A stretch of DNA of 64,000 nucleotides, from positions 248,001 through 312,000 of the forward strand of contig QORU01000005.1 in assembly GCA_003574785.1 (NCBI GenBank), written 5' to 3'. This document shows positions 44,787 through 53,244 of the stretch, piece by piece. Positions within the stretch are counted from its first letter, which is position 1. Each line of letters begins with the position of its first letter. This DNA is from Taklimakanibacter deserti. GTDB taxonomy: Bacteria > Pseudomonadota > Alphaproteobacteria > Rhizobiales > Aestuariivirgaceae. Below the pieces are notes generated by a model. That model worked only from the letters and a program-made list of their open reading frames with translations, was not told the DNA's origin and did not search any database. Both the position numbers and the translations under genes were made by a program.

Positions 44787-45492
44787 GCACCGCCTTGTCG
44801 CCGGCGTAGACGGCTGTCCGGCCGGATGGATTGCCGCGCTCTGGGATGGGGCCGGGCAGCTGACCTCTAAGCTTTGCCCGAGCTTCGCCGACGTCATGGC
44901 GCTGCCCGCCCGGATCATCGCGGTCGACATGCCGATCGGCCTGCCGGAGCGCTCAGGCAGGCCGCCCGAACGCGAGGTGCGGGCGAGGCTCGGCGAGCGC
45001 CAGTCGAGCGTCTTCGCCGTACCGTCCGAGAAAGCGGTCTATTGCGCCGACTACGCGCAAGCCTGCGCGGTCAACCTTCTCCACTCCGATCCGCCCAAGA
45101 AAGTATCCAAGCAGTGCTTCCATCTGTTTCCCAAGATGCGCGAGATCGATGCCCTCATGGCGCCTGCCGACCAGTCGCGCATCTTCGAATCGCATCCGGA
45201 GCTCGCCTTCTGGATGATGAATGACGAGACGCCCTTAAGCCTGCCCAAGAAGGTGAAAGGCCAACCCTATCCGCCGGGCCTCGATCTCAGGCGCGAGCTC
45301 CTGCACAAGAATGGCGTGCCGGTCGACGGCCTTGCCCATGACTATCGCCGCCGCGATGTCGGCCCTGACGATCTCCTCGATGCCTGCGCTTGCACCTTGG
45401 TGGCATGGCGCATACTCACTGGGCGGTCTATCCGTTTCCCGGCAGACCCGCCGCTCAATTCCCGCGGCCTGAGGATGGAAATCAATGCCTGA
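44779..45492 (+). CDS. DUF429-family protein
   Basis: A 237-residue protein starting at ATG 44779, inside the last codons of pdxY. The opening HRLVAGVDGCPAGWIAALWD and IIAVDMPIGLPE are the RNase-H-like strands with Asp residues characteristic of DUF429; the later SVFAVPSEKAVY, ESHPELAFWMMNDETPL and 'DDLLDACACTLVAWRI' are also family blocks. A nuclease or NTP-related activity has been proposed from the fold but is unproven. It overlaps the dehydratase gene by 8 bases. Confidence 0.88.
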   Translation: MAEHRLVAGVDGCPAGWIAALWDGAGQLTSKLCPSFADVMALPARIIAVDMPIGLPERSGRPPEREVRARLGERQSSVFAVPSEKAVYCADYAQACAVNLLHSDPPKKVSKQCFHLFPKMREIDALMAPADQSRIFESHPELAFWMMNDETPLSLPKKVKGQPYPPGLDLRRELLHKNGVPVDGLAHDYRRRDVGPDDLLDACACTLVAWRILTGRSIRFPADPPLNSRGLRMEINA

Positions 45493-46429
45493 TCCAATCA
45501 CCCGCGCCGCCATCGAGGCGACGGCAGAAAAGATCGCGCCCTATGTCCGGCGCACCCCGGTCATGGATGTGATGCTGTCCGGCATCGCAACGCCGGTCGC
45601 GCTCAAGCTCGAGCTTTTCCAGCATACCGGCTCCTTCAAGGCGCGCGGCGCCTTCTCGACCGTCATCGGCCGCGACATCCCCAAGGCGGGCCTCGCCGCG
45701 GCCTCGGGCGGCAATCATGGCGCCGCCGCGGCCTATGCCGCCCATGTCGCCGGCGTGCCGGCGCATATCTTCGTGCCCGCCATCGCGGCGCCGGCGAAGG
45801 TCCAGCGCATCAAGAGCTATGGCGCGGTCATCGAGCAGGATGGCGCCACCTATTACGACGCGCTCGAGAACTGCAACCGCTTCATCGCCGCGAGCGGCGC
45901 CTTGTCGGTCCATGCCTATGATGCGGTGCCGACCCTTCTCGGCCAGGGCACGCTGGGGCGCGAGATCCAGCAACAATTGCCTTATATCGATACGCTTCTG
46001 GTGGCGGTGGGCGGCGGCGGCCTGATCGGCGGGATCGCCGGCTGGTACAGGGGCGATGTCAGGATCATCGGCGTCGAGCCCGAGACCTGCAACGCGCTTC
46101 ACGCCTCGCTCGCGGCGGGCGCGCGGGTGACGGTCAAGCCTTCGGGGGTCGCGGCCGATTCGCTCGGCGCGAGCTTCGCCGGCGAACTGATGTTCCCACT
46201 GGCGCAAAAATTCATCGAGCGCGTGGCGCTCGTCGATGACGAGGAGATCAGGATGGCGCAGCGTTGGCTGTGGGACCATGCGCGGATCATAACTGAACCG
46301 GGCGGGGCCACGGCCTTCGCTGCGCTTCTCTCTGGCGCATACCGGCCGCAGAAGGATGAACGCGTCTGCGTCATCCTCTGCGGCTCCAATACCGATCCCG
46401 AGACCTTTTCCAGGGTCATGATTACATGA
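45485..46429 (+). CDS. PLP-dependent threonine/serine dehydratase
   Basis: A 314-residue fold-type II PLP enzyme. The PLP lysine is in HTGSFKARGA (about residue 50), SGGNHGAAAAY is the cofactor/substrate loop, and VGGGGLIGGIAGW the phosphate-binding glycine run. It lacks the C-terminal ACT regulatory domain of biosynthetic IlvA, so it resembles catabolic threonine/serine dehydratases or serine/threo-hydroxyaspartate-type lyases; the exact substrate is open. It lies in the pdxY operon, so cofactor supply and enzyme may be co-expressed. Confidence 0.9.
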   Translation: MPDPITRAAIEATAEKIAPYVRRTPVMDVMLSGIATPVALKLELFQHTGSFKARGAFSTVIGRDIPKAGLAAASGGNHGAAAAYAAHVAGVPAHIFVPAIAAPAKVQRIKSYGAVIEQDGATYYDALENCNRFIAASGALSVHAYDAVPTLLGQGTLGREIQQQLPYIDTLLVAVGGGGLIGGIAGWYRGDVRIIGVEPETCNALHASLAAGARVTVKPSGVAADSLGASFAGELMFPLAQKFIERVALVDDEEIRMAQRWLWDHARIITEPGGATAFAALLSGAYRPQKDERVCVILCGSNTDPETFSRVMIT

Positions 46430-46622
46430 CCTTGAAACGGTAGGTGAGATCGAGGCTGGCACGCTTCAGCTCGAGTTCGATGCGGAATCTTTCGATCTCG
46501 CGCGGATCGTGCGGGATGCGCCTTTCCTTCTTGTGACCGGAAAACAGCCTTGCCGCGGGAGCGGCGATGAGGCTGCGGGCCGGACGTCTGAAGAACGGCA
46601 TGGACTTCTGGAATGCAGACAT
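46422..46622 (-). CDS. small basic hypothetical protein
   Basis: A 66-residue protein (MSAFQKSMPFFRRPARSLIAAPAARLF...) with a basic, slightly hydrophobic first half and a charged helical second half (DPREIERFRIELELKRASLDLTYRF). AAGGA lies about 6-10 bases before the ATG. The 3' end overlaps the convergent dehydratase gene by 8 bases. I recognise no family; short proteins of this look occur in rhizobia. Confidence 0.45.
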   Translation of the reverse strand: MSAFQKSMPFFRRPARSLIAAPAARLFSGHKKERRIPHDPREIERFRIELELKRASLDLTYRFKVM

Positions 46623-46987
46623 GGTCTGTCCTTTCGCAAAACACGGGTTTCCGTGCGCGGTGAAGATGGATGAAAATTGAAAATTTGCTGATGCGTGAGG
46701 GCCCGCGCATGCGCATCACGCGCATGGAACGAGCGTCACGTCCCGGTCAAATGGTCTTCAGGCTTTACTTTGACGAAAACACAAGCTGGAAAGGCCACAC
46801 CGGGATCCGAGCCCGGGGCCCGGAGATCACCAGATTCGAAGCTCCTTGCGCACTGTCATCATGACGATCTCCGTGAGTTGTGTTGAAGGAAGTGCGTGAT
46901 AGCACGAGTCGTCCGCCCGCAACAGGGGAATCTCATGCTTTCATTCACCATTGCTGACAGGATGTGACAATCCTGCCACAGAGGAAA
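46623..46987. other. intergenic stretch with one palindrome
   Basis: No convincing gene. Short plus-strand frames at 46670-46864 and 46695-46886 lack a ribosome binding site and known motif. A perfect hairpin CAGGAT-GTGACA-ATCCTG lies at 46958-46975. The G+C-rich block near 46800-46830 does not fold as a tRNA. Confidence 0.4.
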
Positions 46988-47016
46988 TTCCTCTCTTCCC
47001 GATCGGAAGAGAGGAA
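46988..47016 (-). terminator. intrinsic terminator of asd
   Basis: A perfect 12-base-pair stem, TTCCTCTCTTCC (46988-46999) with GGAAGAGAGGAA (47005-47016), and a 5-base loop, 18 bases past the asd stop. On the minus strand the stem is followed by TTTCC, a weak T-run. Confidence 0.65.
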
Positions 47017-47034
47017 AGCTTCACATGCCAGGGA

Positions 47035-48072
47035 TCACGCCGCCTTCTTGAGCAGGCCGCGATTGATCAGAGCTTCGGCGATCTGCACCGTGTTGAGGGC
47101 TGCCCCTTTGCGCAGATTGTCCGACACGACCCACAGATTGAGGCCGTTCTCGATCGTGCCGTCCTCGCGGATGCGCGACACGAAAGTGGCGAAATCCCCA
47201 ACGCATTCGACCGGCGTCACATAGCCGCCGTCCTCGCGCTTGTCGACGACCAGGACCCCTGGCGCCTCGCGCAAGGTCTCGCGCGCTTCTTCCGCCGTGA
47301 TCGGCCGCTCGAACTCGATATTGACCGCTTCCGAATGGCCGACGAAGACCGGCACACGCACGCAGGTCGCGGTGAGCTTGATCTTGGGATCGAGGATCTT
47401 CTTGGTCTCGGCCGTCATCTTCCACTCTTCCTTGGTGAAGCCGTCTTCCATGAAGACGTCGATATGGGGGATGACGTTGAAGGCGATCTGCTTGGTGAAC
47501 TTCTTGGGCTCGGGAGCATCGGTGACGAACACGCCCTTGGTCTGGTTCCACAATTCGTCCATGGCGTCCTTGCCGGCGCCCGACACCGACTGATAGGTCG
47601 CGACGACGACGCGCTTGATCTTGGCCAGATCATGCAAGGGCTTCAGCACCACCACCAGCTGGGCGGTCGAACAGTTCGGATTGGCGATGATGTTCCGCCT
47701 CACCTTGCGGCTCATATATTCTTCGAGCGCATGGGCGTTCACTTCCGGAACGACCAGCGGCACTTCCGCGTCATAGCGCCAGCAGGAGGAATTATCGATC
47801 ACCATCGGGCCTTGGGCGCCGATCCTGGGCGACCATTCCTTGGAGACGGCCGAGCCCGCCGACATCAGCACGAAGTCGATGCCGCGGAAGTCGAATTGCT
47901 CGAGATCCTGGCATTTGAGCGTGCGGTCGCCGTAAGAGACCTCGGTGCCGATCGACCGGCGCGAGGCCAAGGCGAAGACCTCATCCACCGGGAACTGGCG
48001 TTCCTCGAGGATATTGAGCATTTCCCGGCCGACATTCCCGGTCGCGCCGACCACTGCAACTTTGTAACCCAT
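47035..48072 (-). CDS. asd: aspartate-semialdehyde dehydrogenase
   Basis: A 345-residue enzyme. It opens with the NADP-binding MGYKVAVVGATGNVGREML; the catalytic cysteine is in NPNCSTAQLVVVLKPLHD (about residue 134), and KLTATCVRVPVFVGHSEAVNIEFE carries the catalytic His and substrate Arg region. It reduces aspartyl phosphate to aspartate semialdehyde, the branch-point precursor of lysine, methionine and threonine. Single-gene unit with its own terminator; in rhizobia it commonly lies near leuB/leuD, as here. Confidence 0.97.
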   Translation of the reverse strand: MGYKVAVVGATGNVGREMLNILEERQFPVDEVFALASRRSIGTEVSYGDRTLKCQDLEQFDFRGIDFVLMSAGSAVSKEWSPRIGAQGPMVIDNSSCWRYDAEVPLVVPEVNAHALEEYMSRKVRRNIIANPNCSTAQLVVVLKPLHDLAKIKRVVVATYQSVSGAGKDAMDELWNQTKGVFVTDAPEPKKFTKQIAFNVIPHIDVFMEDGFTKEEWKMTAETKKILDPKIKLTATCVRVPVFVGHSEAVNIEFERPITAEEARETLREAPGVLVVDKREDGGYVTPVECVGDFATFVSRIREDGTIENGLNLWVVSDNLRKGAALNTVQIAEALINRGLLKKAA

Positions 48073-48150
48073 TGATTTAAATCCTTTATCCCTCGCCCTC
48101 TCCCGTGAACTTTAAGGTTCTGCCTGGGGCGCATGCTGGTTTCCGGCCAT

Positions 48151-48179
48151 CTCCCCCGCGGGAGACGAGACCGGGGGAG
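48151..48179. repeat. dispersed short palindrome (copy 3)
   Basis: CTCCCCC (48151-48157) pairs with GGGGGAG (48173-48179) in the space between asd and terC, with the same 'tctccc...gggaga' look as the elements at 8288 and 10241. Just downstream, GTTTTCGTC is repeated in tandem nearly three times (48191-48215). Confidence 0.4.
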
Positions 48180-48387
48180 AAGGCTCAAACGGTTTTCGTC
48201 GTTTTCGTCGTTTTGAGCATACCCAGGCCACGGCCAAGCGCGCTCGCGGGGAGCGGGCGGCAGGCGATGATGTTCATGTTAATCGACATCGGGGACCGTG
48301 GTTCGAGGTTCGGCAGGGTTCTAACAAATTGCGACTTTAAGTCAATCCGCCTTGAAGCGGGGCCTTCCCGATCCTATGTCCCGAAAA

Positions 48388-48430
48388 GCGCGAGACCCGA
48401 GGGTAAGGGGCTTTACCCTTGGTCCCGCGC
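48388..48430 (+). promoter_or_regulatory. long hairpin in the terC leader
   Basis: Arms GCGCG-A-GACC and AGGGTAA (48388-48406) pair with TTACCCT, GGTC and CGCGC (48413-48430): 16 base pairs, with two small internal mismatches and a 6-base loop. A CCGC/GCGG hairpin lies just before (about 48352-48366). The structure ends 37 bases before the terC ATG. TerC-type genes are often under the yybP-ykoY Mn2+ riboswitch, but I do not find that motif's conserved bases, so this may be another kind of leader. Confidence 0.45.
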
Positions 48431-48467
48431 CAATTATTTAGGCTTTTTGGGAGCATAAGGGGACCTG

Positions 48468-49217
48468 ATGTTCGAATGGCTGTTCACTGTCGAAGGCTGG
48501 ATGAGCCTTCTGACCCTGACCATCCTTGAAATCGTGCTCGGCATCGACAACCTGGTCTTCCTCTCGATCGCCTCCCAGAAGCTGCCACCGCACCAGCGCC
48601 CGGTGGCCCAGAAAATCGGCCTGCTCGGGGCGCTCGGCCTGCGCATCCTCATGCTGGCGCTTCTGGTATGGATCACCAAGCTCACCTATCCCGTCTTCTC
48701 GGTCGGCAGCTTCGAGTTCTCCTGGCGCGACATCATCCTGATCCTGGGCGGCCTGTTCCTGCTCTATAAGGGCACGGCCGAGATCCATGAGGAGATGGAG
48801 GGCGGCGAGGAAGGCCCGCAGTCGGGCTATTCGGCCAATTTCTTCGGCGTCATCGCGCTCATCATGGTCATCGACTTCGTCTTCGCGCTCGATTCCATCA
48901 TCACCGCGGTCGGCATGACCACCTTCCTGCCGGTCATGGTCGCGGCCAATGTCATCGCCATTGGCGTGATGATGCTGGCGGCGAAGCCGATCGGCGATTT
49001 CATCGCCCGTCACCCGACGGTGAAGATGCTGGCGCTCGCCTTCATTCTGCTCATCGGCGTGGCGCTCGTGGCCGACGGCCTCGGCATGCACATACCGCGC
49101 GAATATATCTACTTCGCCATCGCCTTCTCGCTCGGCGTCGAGACGCTCAACATCCTGGCCAAATCGAAGCGCCGGCGCCTGAGCAAGATCGAGAAGACGG
49201 ATGTCGAGCAGCCTTAG
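48468..49217 (+). CDS. TerC-family integral membrane protein
   Basis: A 249-residue protein with seven predicted helices. The TerC landmarks are LTILEIVLGIDNLVFLSIAS in helix 1 (acidic residues E and D in the membrane) and ALIMVIDFVFALDSIITAVGMT in the second repeat (again D...D). AAGGGGA precedes the ATG. Members (Alx, YkoY) export Mn2+ or help metallate exported enzymes; others relate to tellurite resistance. Metal specificity here is inferred only. A long, hairpin-rich leader precedes the gene. The charged cytoplasmic tail (SKRRRLSKIEKTD) is ordinary. Confidence 0.92.
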   Translation: MFEWLFTVEGWMSLLTLTILEIVLGIDNLVFLSIASQKLPPHQRPVAQKIGLLGALGLRILMLALLVWITKLTYPVFSVGSFEFSWRDIILILGGLFLLYKGTAEIHEEMEGGEEGPQSGYSANFFGVIALIMVIDFVFALDSIITAVGMTTFLPVMVAANVIAIGVMMLAAKPIGDFIARHPTVKMLALAFILLIGVALVADGLGMHIPREYIYFAIAFSLGVETLNILAKSKRRRLSKIEKTDVEQP

Positions 49218-49229
49218 CCATCTGCACTA

Positions 49230-49341
49230 CCCTCATGCTGAGGCGCGAGCGAAGCGAGCCTCGAAGCATGATCTAGGGACAACGGTCTTGCCGCTTGCCA
49301 CCCTTCGAGGCCGCCTGCGGTGGGCGCCTCAGGGGTGAGGA
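49230..49341. repeat. palindromic intergenic repeat element
   Basis: A large imperfect inverted repeat. The left arm (49231-49267) includes CTGAGGCGCGAGCGAAGC and GCCTCGAAG; the right arm (49301-49340) includes CTTCGAGGC and GCGCCTCAGGGGTGAGG. This 'ctcatgctgaggcgcgagc...cttcgaggc' sequence is a type of dispersed element very common between genes in Rhizobiales. It follows terC and may act as a bidirectional transcript end. Confidence 0.7.
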
Positions 49342-49402
49342 TTGTGGATCGGACAAAGTCCCGATTATCATGATAAACTGAAGGTCGGACCGGAGATCTG
49401 CC

Positions 49403-49633
49403 ATGACGACCAAGGGCCACGAAAAATTTGTAGTCCAGGTGAATTCAGAAACCTTGGCGAAGCTGCAGGCCATCGCCCAGGCGGAAGGACGGTCGCCTGA
49501 GGTGCTCATTGACGAGGCACTTGCCGATCTGATTAAGAAGCGGGCGCAAGATCGACCTCGCGCTCACGTCATGACTGCATATCAGGCGAGCCTCGACAAG
49601 TTAGGCCCGCTCTACAAAAGGCTCGCCAAATAG
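49403..49633 (+). CDS. ribbon-helix-helix antitoxin-like protein, apparently orphan
   Basis: A 76-residue protein with GGAG 8 bases before the ATG. The start KFVVQVNSETLAKLQAIAQAEGRSPEVLIDEALADLIKKR is a ribbon-helix-helix fold (beta strand FVVQVN, two helices), followed by HVMTAYQASLDKLGPLYKRLAK, a tail seen in small type II antitoxins. No toxin gene follows: the next gene is leuB on the other strand, 9 bases away. It may be a solitary regulator or the remains of a toxin-antitoxin pair. Confidence 0.7.
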   Translation: MTTKGHEKFVVQVNSETLAKLQAIAQAEGRSPEVLIDEALADLIKKRAQDRPRAHVMTAYQASLDKLGPLYKRLAK

Positions 49634-49642
49634 CTGACGGAA

Positions 49643-50752
49643 CTAAGCCGCCGCCTTGAGTTCGCTCAGGATCGCAGCACCCATCTCCTGCGTGCCGATC
49701 GTCTTGTCGGAGCCTTGCGCGATGTCCTTGGTGCGCAGGCCCTTGGCCAGCACCTGGGCGATCGCCTGGTCGACCTTGTCGGCCCATGGGCCCTGATCGA
49801 AGGAATAGCGCAGCGCCATGCCGAAGGATGCGATCATGGCGATCGGATTGGCGAGCCCCTTGCCGGCGATATCGGGGGCCGAGCCATGCACCGGCTCATA
49901 GAGCGCCTTGCGCCGCTTGGTCTTGGTGTCGGGCGCGCCGAGCGAGGCCGAGGGCAGCATGCCGAGCGAGCCCGTCAGCATCGCCGCCACATCCGAGAGC
50001 ACATCGCCGAACAGATTGTCGGTGACGATCACATCATACTGCTTGGGCCAGCGCACCAATTGCATGGCGCAATTGTCGGCGAGCACATGCTCGAGCGCCA
50101 CGTCCTTGTAGCTTTCCTGATGCACGCGCGTGACGACCTCGTTCCACAACACGCCCGTCTTCATCACATTGCGCTTCTCGGCCGAGGCCACCTTCTTGCG
50201 CCTGGTGCGGGCGAGATCGAAGGCGACGCGCGCGATCCGGTCGATCTCGAACGTGTCATAGACCTGCGTATCGATGCCGCGCTTCTGGCCGTTGCCGAGA
50301 TCGGTGATCGTCTTGGGCTCGCCGAAATAGACACCACCCGTCAGCTCGCGCACGATCAGCATGTCGAGGCCTTCGACGACGTCGCGCTTGAGCGATGAGG
50401 CATCGGCGAGCGCCGGGTAGCAGATCGCCGGGCGCAGATTGGCAAAGAGACCAAGATCCTTGCGCAGGCGCAGGAGTCCCGCTTCCGGGCGCACGTCGTA
50501 AGGCACCTTGTCCCATTTGGGACCGCCCACCGCGCCGAAGATCACCGCATCGGCGGCCTGCGCCGTCGCCATGTCCGCTTCCGAGATCGCCTTGCCATGA
50601 GCGTCATAGGCGGAGCCGCCGACGAGGCCGCGATCCACTTCGAATTTGGCGATGCCCGCGCTGTTGAACCAGGCGATGATCTTCTCGACTTCGCCGGCGA
50701 CTTCGGCGCCGATGCCGTCGCCCGGCAGGAGCATCAGATTATAGGAGGCCAT
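49643..50752 (-). CDS. leuB: 3-isopropylmalate dehydrogenase
   Basis: A 369-residue beta-decarboxylating dehydrogenase. It starts [18 protein letters not shown], has GAVGGPKWD and the substrate region [28 protein letters not shown], the metal site [17 protein letters not shown] and [17 protein letters not shown]. It oxidises and decarboxylates 3-isopropylmalate to 2-oxoisocaproate with NAD+, the third leucine step. leuD ends 21 bases upstream on the same strand, so leuD-leuB form an operon. Confidence 0.97.
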   Translation of the reverse strand: MASYNLMLLPGDGIGAEVAGEVEKIIAWFNSAGIAKFEVDRGLVGGSAYDAHGKAISEADMATAQAADAVIFGAVGGPKWDKVPYDVRPEAGLLRLRKDLGLFANLRPAICYPALADASSLKRDVVEGLDMLIVRELTGGVYFGEPKTITDLGNGQKRGIDTQVYDTFEIDRIARVAFDLARTRRKKVASAEKRNVMKTGVLWNEVVTRVHQESYKDVALEHVLADNCAMQLVRWPKQYDVIVTDNLFGDVLSDVAAMLTGSLGMLPSASLGAPDTKTKRRKALYEPVHGSAPDIAGKGLANPIAMIASFGMALRYSFDQGPWADKVDQAIAQVLAKGLRTKDIAQGSDKTIGTQEMGAAILSELKAAA

Positions 50753-50773
50753 GAGATTTCCGTTTGAATTGAT

Positions 50774-51379
50774 CTAGAGCCACGGCCGTGCGGCCTGGGC
50801 CTTTTTCTCGAACGTGTCGATCGACGCCTTCTTCTCCATGGTGAGACCGATATCGTCGAGCCCGTTCAGCAGGCAATGCTTGCGGAACGGATCGATCTCG
50901 AACTTGACGCAGCCGCCGTCGGGCCCGCGGATCTCTTGCGCCTTGAGGTCGATCGAGAGCGTCGCATTGGCGCCGCGCTCGGCATCGTCCATGAGCTTCT
51001 TGAGGTCTTCCGGCGAGACCTGGATGGGCAGGATGCCGTTCTTGAAGCAGTTGTTGTAGAAAATGTCGGCGAAGCTCGTCGAGATGACGCAGCGGATGCC
51101 GAAATCGAGGAGCGCCCAAGGCGCATGCTCGCGCGACGAGCCGCAGCCGAAATTGTCGCCGGCGACCAGGATCTGCGCCTTGCGATAGGCCGGCTTGTTG
51201 AGCACGAAATCGGGGATTTCCTTGCCGTCCTGGGTATAGCGCATTTCATAGAAGAGCGACTTGCCGAGCCCGGTGCGCTTGATCGTCTTCAGGAACTGCT
51301 TGGGGATAATCATGTCGGTATCGACATTGACGATATTGAGAGGGGCGGCGACGCCCGTCAGCGTATCGAATTTCTGCAT
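50774..51379 (-). CDS. leuD: 3-isopropylmalate dehydratase, small subunit
   Basis: A 201-residue protein starting [33 protein letters not shown], with the swivelling-domain motif [23 protein letters not shown] and the typical [18 protein letters not shown]. It completes the LeuCD aconitase-like enzyme that isomerises 2- to 3-isopropylmalate. A longer frame exists upstream (to 51460) but the homologous start and GGAGC site support ATG 51379. It is the first gene of leuD-leuB; its partner leuC is about 8.6 kb away. Confidence 0.96.
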   Translation of the reverse strand: MQKFDTLTGVAAPLNIVNVDTDMIIPKQFLKTIKRTGLGKSLFYEMRYTQDGKEIPDFVLNKPAYRKAQILVAGDNFGCGSSREHAPWALLDFGIRCVISTSFADIFYNNCFKNGILPIQVSPEDLKKLMDDAERGANATLSIDLKAQEIRGPDGGCVKFEIDPFRKHCLLNGLDDIGLTMEKKASIDTFEKKAQAARPWL

Positions 51380-51523
51380 GGCCAGCTCCGTCTGCGCGAG
51401 GTCCGACCCCCACGCCACCAAGTGAAGGGGCTTTCTGCGGTGGATGCAGCGCCCCGTCAAGCCCCTGAGGTTCCTTGTCTTTGCTGAAGCCGCAACCTAG
51501 CATAAGTCCATTGAGGTACATGC

Positions 51524-53215
51524 ATGACGGCTCCCCACGCGACCCAGATGGCCGAAACGGCGGACAAGCGCCCGGTCACGGTTTTCGGCCCGGATTTCCC
51601 TTTCCCTTTCGATGATTGGATCAAGCATCCTTCCGGCCTGGCGCGCATCCCTGCGGCCCGCCATGGCGAGGAAGTGGCCATTATCGGTGCCGGCATGTCG
51701 GGCATGATCGCGGCCTATGAGCTGATGAAAATGGGGCTCAAGCCCGTCATCTATGAGGCCGGCCGCATCGGCGGGCGCCTGCGCTCGCAGAGCTTCGAGG
51801 GTGCCGAAGGCATCATCGCCGAGTTGGGCGGCATGCGCTTCCCGGTCTCCGGCACCGGCTTCTATCACTATGCCGACATGCTGGGGCTCGAATCGAAGCC
51901 CTTCCCCAATCCCTTGGTCGAGGCCTCGCCCTCGACCGTCATCGACCTCGAAAGCCAGACCTATTACGCCGAGAAACAGGCCGATTTGCCGCCGATCTTC
52001 CAGGAAGTGGCGGCCGCCTGGTACGAGGCGCTGGAGGAAGGGGCGAGCTTCAGCGCCATGCAGAAGGCGATCCGCGCCCGCAATGTGAAGGCGCTGAAGG
52101 CGGTCTGGGACAAGCTCGTGCCGCTGTGGGACGACCGCAGCTTCTACGACTTCATCGCCACGGCACCCGCTTTCGCCAGACGCTCCTTCCATCACCGCGA
52201 GATCTTCGGCCAGGTCGGCTTCGGCACCGGCGGCTGGGATTCGGACTATCCCAATTCCATGCTCGAGATCCTGCGCGTCGTCGTCACCAATTGCGACGAG
52301 AACCAGCGCTGGATCGTGGGCGGCGTCGAGCAGGTGCCGCGGGGCCTGTGGAAATGCAGGCCCGAAAAGATGGTGCACTGGCCGAAGGGGACGTCGCTCG
52401 AGAAGCTGCATGCCGGAGCGCCGCGCCCGGCGGTGGTCAAGATCGCGCGCTCGCCCGCGGGCCATCTCGCCATCACCGACCGCTGGGGCCTGACCAAATA
52501 TTTCGATGCCTGTCTCGTCACTTGCCACAGCTGGCTCCTCACCACCTACATGCAGGTCGAGGAGCGCATCTTCTCGCCCAAGCTGTGGATGGCGCTCGAT
52601 CGCACGCGCTTCATGCAGTCGGCCAAGACCTTCGTGATGGTCGACCGGCCCTTCTGGAAGGACAAGGATCCCAAGACCGGGCGCAATCTGATGAGCATGA
52701 CGCTCACCGACCGTCTGACGCGCGGCACCTATCTTTTCGACAATGGCGACGACAAGCCCGGCGTCATCTGCCTCTCCTATTCCTGGATGAGCGATGCGAT
52801 GAAGATGCTGCCGCTCGCAATCGACAAGCGGGTGAAGCTGTCGCTCGATGCCTTGAAGCGCATCTATCCGACGCTCGACATCGAAAGCCATATCATCGGC
52901 GATCCGATCACGGTGTCCTGGGAATCGGATCCGAATTTTCTCGGCGCCTTCAAGGGAGCATTGCCCGGCCACTATCGCTATAATCACCGCATGTACTGCC
53001 ATTTCATGCAAGGCCACATGCCGCCCGACGAGAAGGGGATCTTCATGGCGGGCGACGGCGTCTCGTGGACGCCGGGCTGGGTCGAGGGCGCGGTGCAGAC
53101 CGGCCTCAATGCGGTCTGGGGCATCGTCAACCATTTGGGCGGCGAGACACCGAAGAACAATCGCGGCCCCGGCGATCGCTATGGCGCGCTCAAGCCGGTC
53201 GAGTTGCCGGATTGA
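51524..53215 (+). CDS. flavin amine oxidase, tryptophan 2-monooxygenase (IaaM)-like
   Basis: A 563-residue flavoprotein. The FAD motif EEVAIIGAGMSGMIAAYELMKMGLKPVIYEAGRIGGRLRS (about residues 50-90) is followed by AELGGMRFPVSGTGFYHYADMLG, SFYDFIA, GQVGFGTGGWDSDYPNSMLEILRVVV and a C-terminal GWVEGAVQTGLNAVWGIV. These blocks and the length follow Pseudomonas IaaM, which makes indole-3-acetamide from tryptophan by oxidative decarboxylation, more than ordinary monoamine oxidases. Relatives also act as phenylalanine or other L-amino-acid oxidases, so the substrate is open. An amidase (IaaH) gene is not nearby. It is followed 29 bases later by a nitronate monooxygenase gene. Confidence 0.85.
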   Translation: MTAPHATQMAETADKRPVTVFGPDFPFPFDDWIKHPSGLARIPAARHGEEVAIIGAGMSGMIAAYELMKMGLKPVIYEAGRIGGRLRSQSFEGAEGIIAELGGMRFPVSGTGFYHYADMLGLESKPFPNPLVEASPSTVIDLESQTYYAEKQADLPPIFQEVAAAWYEALEEGASFSAMQKAIRARNVKALKAVWDKLVPLWDDRSFYDFIATAPAFARRSFHHREIFGQVGFGTGGWDSDYPNSMLEILRVVVTNCDENQRWIVGGVEQVPRGLWKCRPEKMVHWPKGTSLEKLHAGAPRPAVVKIARSPAGHLAITDRWGLTKYFDACLVTCHSWLLTTYMQVEERIFSPKLWMALDRTRFMQSAKTFVMVDRPFWKDKDPKTGRNLMSMTLTDRLTRGTYLFDNGDDKPGVICLSYSWMSDAMKMLPLAIDKRVKLSLDALKRIYPTLDIESHIIGDPITVSWESDPNFLGAFKGALPGHYRYNHRMYCHFMQGHMPPDEKGIFMAGDGVSWTPGWVEGAVQTGLNAVWGIVNHLGGETPKNNRGPGDRYGALKPVELPD

Positions 53216-53244
53216 CGAAGTCATCGGAGCCTACGGAGGCAGTC

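Noticed and set aside
46790..46860. G+C-rich stretch with a TTCGAA-like sequence, reminiscent of a tRNA T-loop
   Set aside because: Acceptor, D and anticodon stems cannot be formed; no CCA or tRNA-like 5' end.
46670..46864. 64-codon plus-strand frame between the dehydratase and asd genes
   Set aside because: No ribosome binding site, no recognisable motif, three ATGs with none favoured; kept only as part of an intergenic note.
48230..48467. yybP-ykoY manganese riboswitch upstream of terC
   Set aside because: Position is right, but I could not find the conserved purine-rich bases of that motif; reported as a generic structured leader instead.
51497..53224. 575-codon minus-strand frame
   Set aside because: Antisense to the flavin amine oxidase gene; composition typical of a shadow frame.
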